Shown one piece after another: positions 26,811 to 34,773 of a DNA stretch of 64,000 nt. Origin of the DNA: an uncultured Clostridia bacterium (GTDB taxonomy: Bacteria; Bacillota; Clostridia; UBA1381). The DNA lies in the NCBI GenBank assembly GCA_959602045.1, contig CAUGRT010000008.1, positions 6,358 to 70,357 of the forward strand. Direction: 5' to 3'. Every line of letters starts with the position of its first letter. Positions within the stretch are counted from its first letter, which is position 1. The notes under the pieces were generated by a model. It saw nothing but the letters and a program-made list of their open reading frames with translations, made no database searches and was not told the origin of the DNA. The translations under genes were made by a program, and so were the position numbers.

Positions 26811-27602
26811 TTATTCTTTCCTGTAAATCGCATGCCGCGGACATTTTTTTGCGCAAAGTCCGCAATTTTTGCATTTATTGTAATCAATTACAGCATAGTG
26901 ATCCTCGACATGGATTGCGTCGAACGGACAATTCTTTTCACAAATTTTGCACCCGATACATCCTGCCTTGCAATATTGATTGACTTGCTTTCCTGTTTCG
27001 GGATTCTGACAAACCACCCACTGCTTAAATTTTTTCGGCACAAAATGGATAATCCCCTTGGGGCAGCGTTTCAGGCACTGACCGCATGCGGTACATTTAT
27101 CCTCATCCACCACCGCAACACCGTTCTGAACGGAAATCGCACCGAATTTACAGACGCGCGTACAACTGCCCAATCCCAGACAGCCGCTCGGACATTCCTT
27201 TGCACCGCCGCCCAGGCGCGCCTCGGCAGTACATTCCCGAACACCCTCATACTCATATTTATAAACCACACTGTTGCAGTCGCCGCCGCAAGCAACCCTT
27301 GCCACCATCTCGACCACCTCACCGGCGTCTACGCCCATGATTTCCGAAATCTTCTGTGCCACAGGCGCTTTGCCGACGCTACAGCAGTTCACCGGTGCTC
27401 CGGCGTTGACAATCGCATCCGCATAGGCACTGCATCCGGCATATCCGCATGCACCGCAGTTTGCTCCGGGCAGTACCGTTAAAATCTTTTCTGCCCGTTC
27501 ATCGGTTTTTACCTCAAATACAAAGGATGCCGCGGCAAGCAAAACGCCGAACAGCAACCCTGTTCCGCCAACTACCGCAACCGCTAATAGTATTCCTGTC
27601 AT
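26811..27602 (-). CDS. rnfB: Rnf complex iron-sulfur subunit RnfB
   Basis: A 263-aa protein. An N-terminal membrane helix is followed by the Fe-S domain with NCGACGYAGC near residue 48 and four further cysteine clusters of the ferredoxin type (CTACGQCLKRC, CIGCKICEKNC and CKNCGLCAKKC are the last three). RnfB is the ferredoxin-facing entry subunit of the ferredoxin:NAD+ oxidoreductase that pumps Na+ or H+. It is the last gene of rnfCDGEAB. The gap to rnfA is unusually long (341 bases) and holds two palindromic elements. The ribosome site is weak and distant (AAAGGAG 14 bases upstream). Confidence 0.95.
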   Translation of the reverse strand: MTGILLAVAVVGGTGLLFGVLLAAASFVFEVKTDERAEKILTVLPGANCGACGYAGCSAYADAIVNAGAPVNCCSVGKAPVAQKISEIMGVDAGEVVEMVARVACGGDCNSVVYKYEYEGVRECTAEARLGGGAKECPSGCLGLGSCTRVCKFGAISVQNGVAVVDEDKCTACGQCLKRCPKGIIHFVPKKFKQWVVCQNPETGKQVNQYCKAGCIGCKICEKNCPFDAIHVEDHYAVIDYNKCKNCGLCAKKCPRHAIYRKE

Positions 27603-27674
27603 CGTTTAATCATTGACTCCTTTCATCGCTTGACCCGAACGATTGTAAATTTTCCAAATAACACATACCTTGCC

Positions 27675-27765
27675 GAAAATTCGTGTGTTTTTATTCTGCG
27701 TAGGCGAGTTCCGCGCAGCGTAGCGGATGTTTGAGCCGCAGCCGAATAAAAATACACGAATTTTC
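27675..27765 (+). repeat. Palindromic variable-arm element, copy C
   Basis: Arms 27675-27698 and 27742-27765 (24 bases, 22 matching) flank a short-type 43-base core in forward orientation, inside the rnfA-rnfB gap. Confidence 0.85.
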
Positions 27766-27815
27766 CAACCGCATTTCCGTTTTTTTACTCTTACGATCCC
27801 GAATAAATCGGTATG

Positions 27816-27913
27816 GGATAGCGCGTGTATGTTTCTATGGATGGAGGCGAGTTCTACTCCGCGCAGCGTAGCGGATGTCTGAGCCGGAATCCATAGAAAT
27901 ATACACGCTATCC
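27816..27913 (+). repeat. Palindromic variable-arm element, copy D
   Basis: Arms 27816-27842 and 27889-27913 pair with a two-base insertion in the left arm and one further mismatch. The core is of the long type, forward orientation. It stands 50 bases from copy C, yet its arms are unrelated to those of C. Confidence 0.85.
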
Positions 27914-27943
27914 CCCCGGAGGTTTACAATCATCCGCAAAAGC

Positions 27944-28525
27944 CTATATCGAAAATCCCGAGAATCCCATAAATCCAATCGCCATCAATCCTGCCGTAAT
28001 CAGCGCAATCGGAAAGCCGCGGAATGACTCCGGCACAGCCCCCTCATCAATGGTTTCGCGGATTCCCGACATCAGCACAATTGCCAGGGTGAATCCCAAT
28101 CCGGCAAACACGCCGAACAATACGGAATAGAGCAGGTTGTAGCCATTCTGTACATTCAGCAGCGACGCGCTCAAGACCGCACAGTTAGTTGTAATCAGTG
28201 GCAGATAAATCCCCAGCGCATTATACAGCGGCGGCATGGATTTTTTGATAAACATCTCTACCAGCTGCACCAACCCGGCAATAATCAAAATAAACAAAAT
28301 CGTCTGAAGATACTCCAGATGAAACGGTACCAATAAATATGTATTTGCCAGATAGGTAAACAGCGATGCAATTCCCATAACAAACGTTACCGCCATTCCC
28401 ATGCCCAATGCCGTATCGGTCTTTTTGGATACGCCCAAAAACGGACAGATTCCGTAAAACTTCACCATGACGAAGTTTTCGGTCAGCAAAGCGCTCAATA
28501 ATATCGCAATAATTTCCTTAACCAT
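27944..28525 (-). CDS. rnfA: Rnf complex membrane subunit RnfA
   Basis: A 193-aa polytopic protein (six predicted helices) with family motifs LTENFVMVKFYGICPFLG and NCAVLSASLLN; the Cys residues in these mirror-image segments bind an intramembrane iron-sulfur centre together with RnfE. It overlaps rnfE by 8 bases. Part of rnfCDGEAB. Confidence 0.95.
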   Translation of the reverse strand: MVKEIIAILLSALLTENFVMVKFYGICPFLGVSKKTDTALGMGMAVTFVMGIASLFTYLANTYLLVPFHLEYLQTILFILIIAGLVQLVEMFIKKSMPPLYNALGIYLPLITTNCAVLSASLLNVQNGYNLLYSVLFGVFAGLGFTLAIVLMSGIRETIDEGAVPESFRGFPIALITAGLMAIGFMGFSGFSI

Positions 28526-29135
28526 CCTTCCGTTCCCCCTTTTTGCGCAAGATATAATTTACCGTTGCCACAAGAATCCCAAGAACAATAAAACCGCCCG
28601 GCGCGAGCGTGATAACCGACATCGGCTGAATCGTCTTTCCGTAGACTGTAATATCAAAAATCGTACCTGCGCCGAAAAATTCACGAACCGCACTGATCAG
28701 CGATAGCGCCGCAGTGAATCCCAGTCCCATTCCGAGTCCGTCCATCGCGCTGTGCCATACGCCGTTTTTTGAAGCAAACGCTTCGGCACGCGCCAGGATA
28801 ATACAGTTTACCACAATCAGCGGAATAAAAATCCCCAACGAACTGGAAAGCTCCGGCAAAAACGCATTCAGACACATCTGAATCATCGTAACAAACGCCG
28901 CAATGATAACGATATATGCCGCAATCCGCACCTTTTGCGGAATCAGCTTTCTTAAAAGAGAGATAATGAAGTTGGAGGCGATCAGCACCGCCGTTGCACT
29001 CAACCCCATGCCAATTCCGTTTTTCAGACTTGTCGTAACGGCAAGCGTCGGACACATTCCCAACAGCTGCACAAACGTTGGGTTTTCTTTGATTAAGCCG
29101 TTCAAAAAAATCTTCAGGCTGCTTTTCTTTTCCAT
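28518..29135 (-). CDS. rnfE: Rnf complex membrane subunit RnfE
   Basis: A 205-aa polytopic protein homologous in fold to RnfA: ENPTFVQLLGMCPTLAVTTS near the N-terminus and VNCIILARAEAFA in the middle, the cysteines for the shared Fe-S site. An AAAGGA site precedes the ATG. It follows rnfG by 16 bases. Confidence 0.95.
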   Translation of the reverse strand: MEKKSSLKIFLNGLIKENPTFVQLLGMCPTLAVTTSLKNGIGMGLSATAVLIASNFIISLLRKLIPQKVRIAAYIVIIAAFVTMIQMCLNAFLPELSSSLGIFIPLIVVNCIILARAEAFASKNGVWHSAMDGLGMGLGFTAALSLISAVREFFGAGTIFDITVYGKTIQPMSVITLAPGGFIVLGILVATVNYILRKKGERKDG

Positions 29136-29151
29136 TCAATCGCATCCTTTC

Positions 29152-29730
29152 CTATTTCAACATGGTTTCCGCAATTGCCGTTACGGTATCCACCGCGCGC
29201 GTTACGCCACGCGAAGTCATGGTCGCACCGGAAATTGCATTGATTTCATGCTCATCCGCACCGGTTTTCACAACGCTGATCTCGCCGCTTTTACCGATAT
29301 ATTGGGAGCGGAACTCCTCTTTCTCCGCATTCGCGCCCAATCCCGGCGTTTCCTGATGCGAGATAATCTCCACTCCGGTCACACCGTCTTTTCCCACGCC
29401 GACAGCAGAACGCAGTCCGGTCGAATAGCCTTTGGTTTCCACGATAGCGCAAATACCTACCGCCGAACCGTCTTTCTTCGCGGTATACAGCTCCACAATA
29501 TCGCTTTCATACTTTGATTCCGCCGCCTGTGCCGCAGCATCCGGCTCAGTTTTATCAAAGCTGTCCGCCGCCGGCATCACCAGCTTCAGCGCATCCTGAA
29601 TCTTCTTTTCATCATTTGCCGCAATCAGCGGTGCCGTTTTGTTGTTCACCACCGCCAGCAGCAGCGCCGCAATCGCCGTAATCAAAAACAGCGTTACGGA
29701 TATTTTCAAAATTTCTTTTCCCTTGCTCAT
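29152..29730 (-). CDS. rnfG: Rnf complex FMN-binding subunit RnfG
   Basis: A 192-aa protein with one N-terminal membrane helix and an extracytoplasmic FMN-binding domain. The covalent flavin site is the Thr in ISGATMTSRGV near residue 175. GLRSAVGVGKDGVTGVEI and HQETPGLG are further family marks. It overlaps rnfD by 4 bases; GGAGG precedes the ATG. Confidence 0.95.
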   Translation of the reverse strand: MSKGKEILKISVTLFLITAIAALLLAVVNNKTAPLIAANDEKKIQDALKLVMPAADSFDKTEPDAAAQAAESKYESDIVELYTAKKDGSAVGICAIVETKGYSTGLRSAVGVGKDGVTGVEIISHQETPGLGANAEKEEFRSQYIGKSGEISVVKTGADEHEINAISGATMTSRGVTRAVDTVTAIAETMLK

Positions 29731-30695
29731 GCCGTTTTTCCTCCCCTCTGCCCGAAGGACTTCGGAACGGTTGCCCGTTCAATCAGCGGAGCGGCAATAT
29801 TCATCAGAATAATCGAGAATGATACCCCCTCTGGATAGCCGCCGAATTTTCGGATTACAAACGTCAGCACACCGCAGCCGATTCCGAAAATCGTCATTCC
29901 GGCAGGGGTTGTCGGCGTTGTTGTGTAATCCGTTGCCATAAAGACCGCACCGAACATCAAGCCGCCGGTACAAAGCTGAAGCAGCGTGTACTGAACCGCG
30001 CTCATATCGCCGCGGCTGCCGAAAAAGAATGTCAAAACCGCAAACGTCAGCACATACGCCAGCGGAATCCGCAGAGTAATGACCTTACGAATCAGCAGAT
30101 AAGCCAATCCGATTAAAATCATTAACACCGAAGTTTCGCCGATCGTCCCCGGAACAAACCCCAAAAAGGCATTGAGCAGGGACGGAACGCCCTCTGCACC
30201 GTTTTTCATCGCCGCAAGCGGTGTTGCCGAAGAAACCGCGTCCGCGCCGTAGCCCGCCATCGGATTGATAAAGGTCGTCATTGCCGACGTCCACGCAATC
30301 AGCATAAAGCACCGCGCACCCAAAGCCGGATTCATGAAGTTCTTCCCCAATCCGCCAAAAACCTGCTTGACAATCACAATCGCAAACACCGATCCGATCA
30401 CCGCCATATAAACCGGCACCTCCGGCGGCAGATTCAGTGCCAGCAGCAAGCCGGTAACAACCGCCGAAAAATCATCGATCGTATTATGCTTTTTGGTAAT
30501 CTTATCAAAGATAAATTCTGAAAGCATACAAGACAAAATACAAGTAATAATCAAAATTGCCGCCTTATACCCAAACACCGCACAGCCGAAAACCGCGGAC
30601 GGCATCAGCGCGATAATCACATCGCACATAATGCCCGAAACCGTTGATTTCGTATGGACATGCGGCGCGGCGGATACGATATATTTATTTTCCAT
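29727..30695 (-). CDS. rnfD: Rnf complex membrane subunit RnfD
   Basis: A 322-aa polytopic protein. The covalent FMN site lies in the SSATPLAAM segment near residue 158, and MATDYTTTPTTPAG near 250 is conserved. It conducts electrons through the membrane with RnfG. It overlaps rnfC by 11 bases and has AAGGAGG before its ATG. Confidence 0.95.
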   Translation of the reverse strand: MENKYIVSAAPHVHTKSTVSGIMCDVIIALMPSAVFGCAVFGYKAAILIITCILSCMLSEFIFDKITKKHNTIDDFSAVVTGLLLALNLPPEVPVYMAVIGSVFAIVIVKQVFGGLGKNFMNPALGARCFMLIAWTSAMTTFINPMAGYGADAVSSATPLAAMKNGAEGVPSLLNAFLGFVPGTIGETSVLMILIGLAYLLIRKVITLRIPLAYVLTFAVLTFFFGSRGDMSAVQYTLLQLCTGGLMFGAVFMATDYTTTPTTPAGMTIFGIGCGVLTFVIRKFGGYPEGVSFSIILMNIAAPLIERATVPKSFGQRGGKTA

Positions 30696-32007
30696 TCTGA
30701 TTCCTCCTTACCGCTTTTATCACCTCCGGCTTAAATGCCGAAATATTCTGAAGCATATTTTTCTTCGCAGGACAGGTATAAGAGCAAAGACCACATTCAA
30801 TGCAATCCAGAATCTGATACCGCTGCGCCGAAGCCAGATCGCGCTTTAATGCCGCTTCATTCAGATGATTCGGCATCAGCCGCATCGGGCAGTTCTGCAC
30901 GCACTTTCCGCATCGGATACATGGCATTTCCGCGTCATACGTCACCGGTGCCTCCTGCAATGCCACAACCGCCGAGGTTGTTTTTGCCACCGGTACATCC
31001 GTTGTATATTGAGCAAATCCCATCATCGGGCCGCCGATAATAATTTTCTGCGGCGGAACGGTAAAGCCGCCGGCTTTCTCTATTAAATAGGAAATCGGAA
31101 CTCCGAGCGGAACGCGGAAATTTGCCGGTTTTTTGATTGCGTCCCCCGATACCGTAACGATTCGGTCAATCACCGGAAGTCCCTTGACAAACGCGCGCCG
31201 GATGTTGTATACCGTATCGACATTCACAACCACCGCACCGACATCTGCCGGAATTTTTCCGGTCGGAACACTCCGTCCCGTAATCGCCTGAATCAGCTGC
31301 TTCTCCGCACCCTGCGGATACTTCGTTTTCAGCGTTACAATCTCAATCTGATCCTTAAACCGTGCCGCACGCTTCAAAGTATCAATCGCGTCACGCTTAT
31401 TGGCTTCAACGCCGATATGCGCCTTTTTCACACCCAAAAGCCGAATCAGAATCTCCGCACCCTCAAGAATTTCCTCCGGGTTCTCCAGCATCCTCCGATG
31501 ATCCGCCGTAATATACGGCTCACATTCCGCGCCGTTGATAATCAAAAATTCGACCTGCTTGGGCGGATTCAGCTTAACATGCGTCGGGAATCCCGCCCCG
31601 CCCAGACCGATGATTCCGGCGTCACGAATGACCCACAGCATCTCGCGCGTAGTCAGCGCACTGACATCCTCAATCGGGTGAATCTGTTCGGAAAGCTCAT
31701 ACTTTTCGTCGTTTTCCACCACAACCGTGTCCACCTTTACGCCGACAGAATTGACATGAGGACAGACCTCCTTCACCATTCCCGAAACACTGCTATGTAC
31801 GGGTGCGGCAACAAATTCCTCCGTATCCGCAAGCTTTTGTCCGACCCGAACATAATCTCCTGCCTTGACGATCGGAGAAAGGGGCGCGCCCTTATGCTGA
31901 TTCACCGGAAAATAATGCAGATTCGTTCCCGGCAAATCCACAACCGGAAGCTTAGCCGTAAGCTTATGATCCGAAATATGCAGTCCGCCCTTGAATGTAA
32001 GCGCCAT
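30685..32007 (-). CDS. rnfC: Rnf complex NADH-side subunit RnfC
   Basis: A 440-aa soluble subunit with an N-terminal biotin-lipoyl-like barrel, an FMN/NADH-binding domain (GLGGAGFPTHVK near residue 132, NGAECEPYITADH near 165) and two C-terminal 4Fe-4S clusters (CIRCGKCVQNC, CIECGLCSYTC). It is the first gene of the operon. The start at 32007 follows GGAAGGAT by 7 bases. Confidence 0.95.
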   Translation of the reverse strand: MALTFKGGLHISDHKLTAKLPVVDLPGTNLHYFPVNQHKGAPLSPIVKAGDYVRVGQKLADTEEFVAAPVHSSVSGMVKEVCPHVNSVGVKVDTVVVENDEKYELSEQIHPIEDVSALTTREMLWVIRDAGIIGLGGAGFPTHVKLNPPKQVEFLIINGAECEPYITADHRRMLENPEEILEGAEILIRLLGVKKAHIGVEANKRDAIDTLKRAARFKDQIEIVTLKTKYPQGAEKQLIQAITGRSVPTGKIPADVGAVVVNVDTVYNIRRAFVKGLPVIDRIVTVSGDAIKKPANFRVPLGVPISYLIEKAGGFTVPPQKIIIGGPMMGFAQYTTDVPVAKTTSAVVALQEAPVTYDAEMPCIRCGKCVQNCPMRLMPNHLNEAALKRDLASAQRYQILDCIECGLCSYTCPAKKNMLQNISAFKPEVIKAVRRNQNGK

Positions 32008-32059
32008 ATTGATCCTTCCTTTCTGCCGCTGCTGGCGGCACCTTTTTCGATTTAACGTT

Positions 32060-32088
32060 ATTTTACTATATTCAAAAATAAAAAGCAA
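32060..32088 (-). promoter_or_regulatory. Promoter of the rnf operon
   Basis: Minus strand: TTGCTT (32083-32088), 17-base spacer, TAAAAT (32060-32065), about 53 bases before rnfC. It is divergent from the GNAT promoter about 75 bases away. Confidence 0.7.
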
Positions 32089-32162
32089 GAGAACGCTTTG
32101 ATTTTTCTATAAGCTGATAACAAATTAAAATCTTTTTGTAACACTTTTTTTATATTTGTGTA

Positions 32163-32191
32163 TTGATTTCGACAAAAAATCATTGTATAGT
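32163..32191 (+). promoter_or_regulatory. Promoter of the GNAT gene
   Basis: Plus strand: TTGATT (32163-32168), 17-base spacer, TATAGT (32186-32191). Transcription from here would include palindromic element E in a leader of about 195 bases. Confidence 0.6.
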
Positions 32192-32254
32192 GGAATATAG
32201 TAATAAGAGTTTTCATCCGGGGTTTGTAAAATGCAGCCGTCCGAACAGAGCGGC

Positions 32255-32356
32255 AGGAATATGCATCTGTTTTTCGTTTTATGAAGGCGAGTTCTACTCC
32301 GCGCAGCGTAGCGGATGTCTGAGCCGCAATAGAACGAAAAACAGATGCATATTCCT
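32255..32356 (+). repeat. Palindromic variable-arm element, copy E
   Basis: Arms 32255-32282 and 32329-32356 match over 27 of 28 bases; long-type core, forward orientation. It lies between the GNAT promoter and its start codon, so it is predicted to be in the 5' UTR. Confidence 0.9.
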
Positions 32357-32392
32357 ATCCCCGAAATTCAGCAATTATAAGGAGAGATTAGA

Positions 32393-32872
32393 ATGGAAAT
32401 CAGAAAATATAATGCGGAAGATGTCGCACAAATGATTCAAATCTGGAATGAGATTGTCGAAGACGGTATCGCCTTTCCGCAGGAGGAGTGTCTGGACGAG
32501 CAATCCGGCGCGGAATTTTTCGCTGCGCAAACCTATTGCGGTGTTGCGGAAGAAAACGGAAAAATCTGCGGTCTGTACATCCTGCACCCGAATAATGTCG
32601 GACGCTGCGGCCATATTGCCAATGCCAGTTATGCAGTACGCTCCGCGCTGCGCGGCAAGCATATCGGTGAAAAACTTGTGACCGATTGCATGAAGCAGGG
32701 CTCATATCACGGATTCCGGATTCTTCAATTTAATGCCGTAGTTCGTTCCAATGCCGGCGCACGCCATTTGTATGAAAAACTCGGTTTCACACCGCTGGGC
32801 GTTATCCCCGAAGGCTTCCGCATGAAAGACGGTTCCTATGAGGATATTGTTCCTTATTATCATACCCTATAA
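32393..32872 (+). CDS. GNAT-family N-acetyltransferase
   Basis: A 159-aa single-domain acetyltransferase with the acetyl-CoA loop in ALRGKHIGEKLVTD (about residues 83-96) and the C-terminal AGARHLYEKLGFTPLGV. AAGGAGAGAT lies before the ATG. The acceptor substrate is unknown; it is not clearly one of the named subfamilies. It is transcribed alone, divergent from rnf. Confidence 0.85.
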   Translation: MEIRKYNAEDVAQMIQIWNEIVEDGIAFPQEECLDEQSGAEFFAAQTYCGVAEENGKICGLYILHPNNVGRCGHIANASYAVRSALRGKHIGEKLVTDCMKQGSYHGFRILQFNAVVRSNAGARHLYEKLGFTPLGVIPEGFRMKDGSYEDIVPYYHTL

Positions 32873-32932
32873 TCCATCCGCGAAAGAGCGGCGGCAGCAT
32901 TTCAAAAAATAAAAAAATATTTAAAAAATATC

Positions 32933-32961
32933 TTGACAAACCCATATAAATCCTGTATAAT
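32933..32961 (+). promoter_or_regulatory. Promoter of rpmH-rnpA
   Basis: Consensus TTGACA (32933-32938), 17-base spacer, consensus TATAAT (32956-32961); the strongest promoter match in the window. Confidence 0.9.
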
Positions 32962-33037
32962 GATTTATGGTGTCTAATTTTTTTGGAATAAGGACAATCA
33001 ATCGGGATTGTTGAATCGAACAGGGAGGTGCTATAAT

Positions 33038-33172
33038 ATGAAAATGACATTTCAACCGAAAAAGCGTCAGAGAGCAAAAGAACACGGCTTCAGAAAAAGA
33101 ATGGCTACTAAATCGGGAAGAAAGATTTTGGCTTCAAGAAGACAAAAAGGCAGAAAGTCTTTGACAGCGTAA
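33038..33172 (+). CDS. rpmH: 50S ribosomal protein L34
   Basis: A 44-aa basic protein: MKMTFQPKKRQRAKEHGF, then RKRMATKSGRKILASRRQKG. Length and sequence are standard for L34. GGGAGGTGC precedes the ATG. It is the first gene of the conserved rpmH-rnpA-yidD-yidC-jag cluster. Confidence 0.97.
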   Translation: MKMTFQPKKRQRAKEHGFRKRMATKSGRKILASRRQKGRKSLTA

Positions 33173-33187
33173 GCGGATTAATAACCG

Positions 33188-33212
33188 GGCAAAAAGCTAT
33201 GCGCTTTTTGCC
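33188..33212 (+). terminator. Attenuator-type hairpin between rpmH and rnpA
   Basis: Perfect 10-base arms GGCAAAAAGC/GCTTTTTGCC with a 5-base loop, followed by TTTTATATT. Partial termination here would explain high rpmH and low rnpA expression, as known in other bacteria. Confidence 0.7.
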
Positions 33213-33233
33213 TTTTATATTATAATCGAAATT

Positions 33234-33578
33234 ATGAAAATTACAGAGAATACAGAAAGCCTGAAACGAAACAATGATTTTCGTCGGCTTTACCGCAGAG
33301 GAAAAAATGCCGTTGGCGGCTATACGGCGGTCTACGTCATGAAAAACCGGCTCGGTCAAAACCGTCTTGGTCTGACCGTCAGCAAAACCGTCGGCAAAGC
33401 TACCGTGCGCAGCAGAACCAAACGCCTTTTGCGCGAATGTTACCGCGGCGTTTCGGACAAGCTCCCCTCCGGCTATGATTTTATCTTCGTGGCAAGGAGC
33501 AGAGCCGTCGGGAAATCACTGGATCAGCTTCAGCGGGATTTGAGCTACGTGCTTAAAAAATTAGAAGTTATAAAATAA
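33234..33578 (+). CDS. rnpA: Ribonuclease P protein component
   Basis: A 114-aa basic protein with SLKRNNDFRRLYRRGK near the start and the RNR-type signature AKATVRSRTKRLLRE-like segment (TVRSRTKRLLRECYR, about residues 58-73). It binds the RNase P RNA to mature tRNA 5' ends. The ribosome site is poor. Its stop overlaps the yidD start (TAATG). Confidence 0.95.
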   Translation: MKITENTESLKRNNDFRRLYRRGKNAVGGYTAVYVMKNRLGQNRLGLTVSKTVGKATVRSRTKRLLRECYRGVSDKLPSGYDFIFVARSRAVGKSLDQLQRDLSYVLKKLEVIK

Positions 33579-33790
33579 TGAAACGGATTCTCATATTTTT
33601 AATTGATTTTTACAGACACCATATTTCACCGTATAAGGGCGGAGCTTGCTGCAGATTTATTCCGACCTGTTCACAATACGCTAAAGAAGCGATCGAAAAA
33701 TACGGTGCCTGCAAGGGCGGATATCTCGCCGTCAGACGGCTTCTCCGATGTCACCCCTTTCATAAAGGCGGGTATGATCCCGTACCATAA
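33578..33790 (+). CDS. yidD: Membrane protein insertion efficiency factor YidD
   Basis: A 70-aa protein with the family pattern FYRHHISPYKGGACCRFIPTC, then SQYAKEAIEKYG and RLLRCHPFHKGGYDPVP. It supports YidC-dependent insertion. It overlaps rnpA by one base and precedes yidC by 29 bases. Confidence 0.96.
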   Translation: MKRILIFLIDFYRHHISPYKGGACCRFIPTCSQYAKEAIEKYGACKGGYLAVRRLLRCHPFHKGGYDPVP

Positions 33791-33819
33791 CACAATGCAG
33801 CAGAGAGGAAACAGGACGT

Positions 33820-34773
33820 ATGTTTGAATATCTGATTACACGTCCCCTGGGCTGGATCATCGAACAGATTTACAGCCTTGTGGCAAATTATGGTTTTGCG
33901 ATTATTATATTTACTGTCATCATTAAGCTAATACTGCTTCCGCTGAATGTAAAATCGCAGAAAGCAATGAGAAAGCAGCAAAAAATACAACCGGTTTTAC
34001 AGGAATTACAAAAAAAATATGCAAATGATCAGGAAAAGCTGCAAAAAGAAATGATGAAGCTCTATAAAGAGAACAACATCTCCATGACCGGCGGTTGTCT
34101 GCCGATGCTCATTCAGATGCCAATTCTGGTAGGTCTTTATCAGGTTATCCAAAAACCGCTCTCCTATCTGATTGGCGTAGACTGGATGCAGCAAGCAGTA
34201 ATCGACAAGGTGTACATGCTCCGTGATGCGATGGCGGCGTCTATCGGAAATCTGGCAACCCAGACAGAAGAAATGCTGGCAAGAGCATCACAGATACAGC
34301 TTTCCCAATGGGCAAATATCGTAAACGGTCCGAACGATCCGTGGGTAATCAACTTCAATTTCTTAGGATTGAACCTGGCAAACACGCCGTCAGCCGCATT
34401 AAATTACATTATGCGCCTTGACTTTTCGGACTGGAGCATCATTGCATTATTGTTAATTCCGATTCTCGCGATTGTATCGCAGCTTCTTACAACCAAGCTG
34501 ACGCAGGTACAGAGCGGACAGACGAATGACAATGATTCATCCAATACCGCAAACCAAATGAGTAAGTCAATGATGATGATGATGCCGATCATGACGGGAG
34601 TCTTTACTTTCACACTCCCCTCCGGAATCGGAATTTACTGGATCATCTCATCCTTGGTGCAGTTAGTACAGCAGCTTGCTTTAAACAAATATTTTGATAG
34701 TAAAGGGGACGACATTGAAATAAAAACCCCGGAAAGGAAGCAGCTCCATGGAAAAAAGAGCAAAAAACGTTGA
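33820..34773 (+). CDS. yidC: YidC/Oxa1-family membrane insertase
   Basis: A 317-aa polytopic protein of the short Gram-positive type. An N-terminal helix (YGFAIIIFTVIIKLILLPLN) is followed by a cytosolic coiled-coil (QKKYANDQEKLQKEMMKLYKE written in part), GGCLPMLIQMPILVGLYQVI, and later helices; the C-terminus is basic (GKKSKKR). There is no clear lipobox at the N-terminus. It overlaps jag by 26 bases. Confidence 0.94.
   Translation: MFEYLITRPLGWIIEQIYSLVANYGFAIIIFTVIIKLILLPLNVKSQKAMRKQQKIQPVLQELQKKYANDQEKLQKEMMKLYKENNISMTGGCLPMLIQMPILVGLYQVIQKPLSYLIGVDWMQQAVIDKVYMLRDAMAASIGNLATQTEEMLARASQIQLSQWANIVNGPNDPWVINFNFLGLNLANTPSAALNYIMRLDFSDWSIIALLLIPILAIVSQLLTTKLTQVQSGQTNDNDSSNTANQMSKSMMMMMPIMTGVFTFTLPSGIGIYWIISSLVQLVQQLALNKYFDSKGDDIEIKTPERKQLHGKKSKKR

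Noticed and set aside
32008..32392. Possible replication origin at the strand switch near rpmH
   Set aside because: Only divergent promoters and a palindromic element are visible; no cluster of TTATCCACA-like DnaA boxes and no dnaA or dnaN gene is present.
32163..32435. A plus-strand frame of about 90 codons running through palindromic element E and into the GNAT gene
   Set aside because: It has no ribosome site, its middle is the repeat core, and it overlaps the well-supported GNAT start in another frame; similar chance frames occur at copies B and H.
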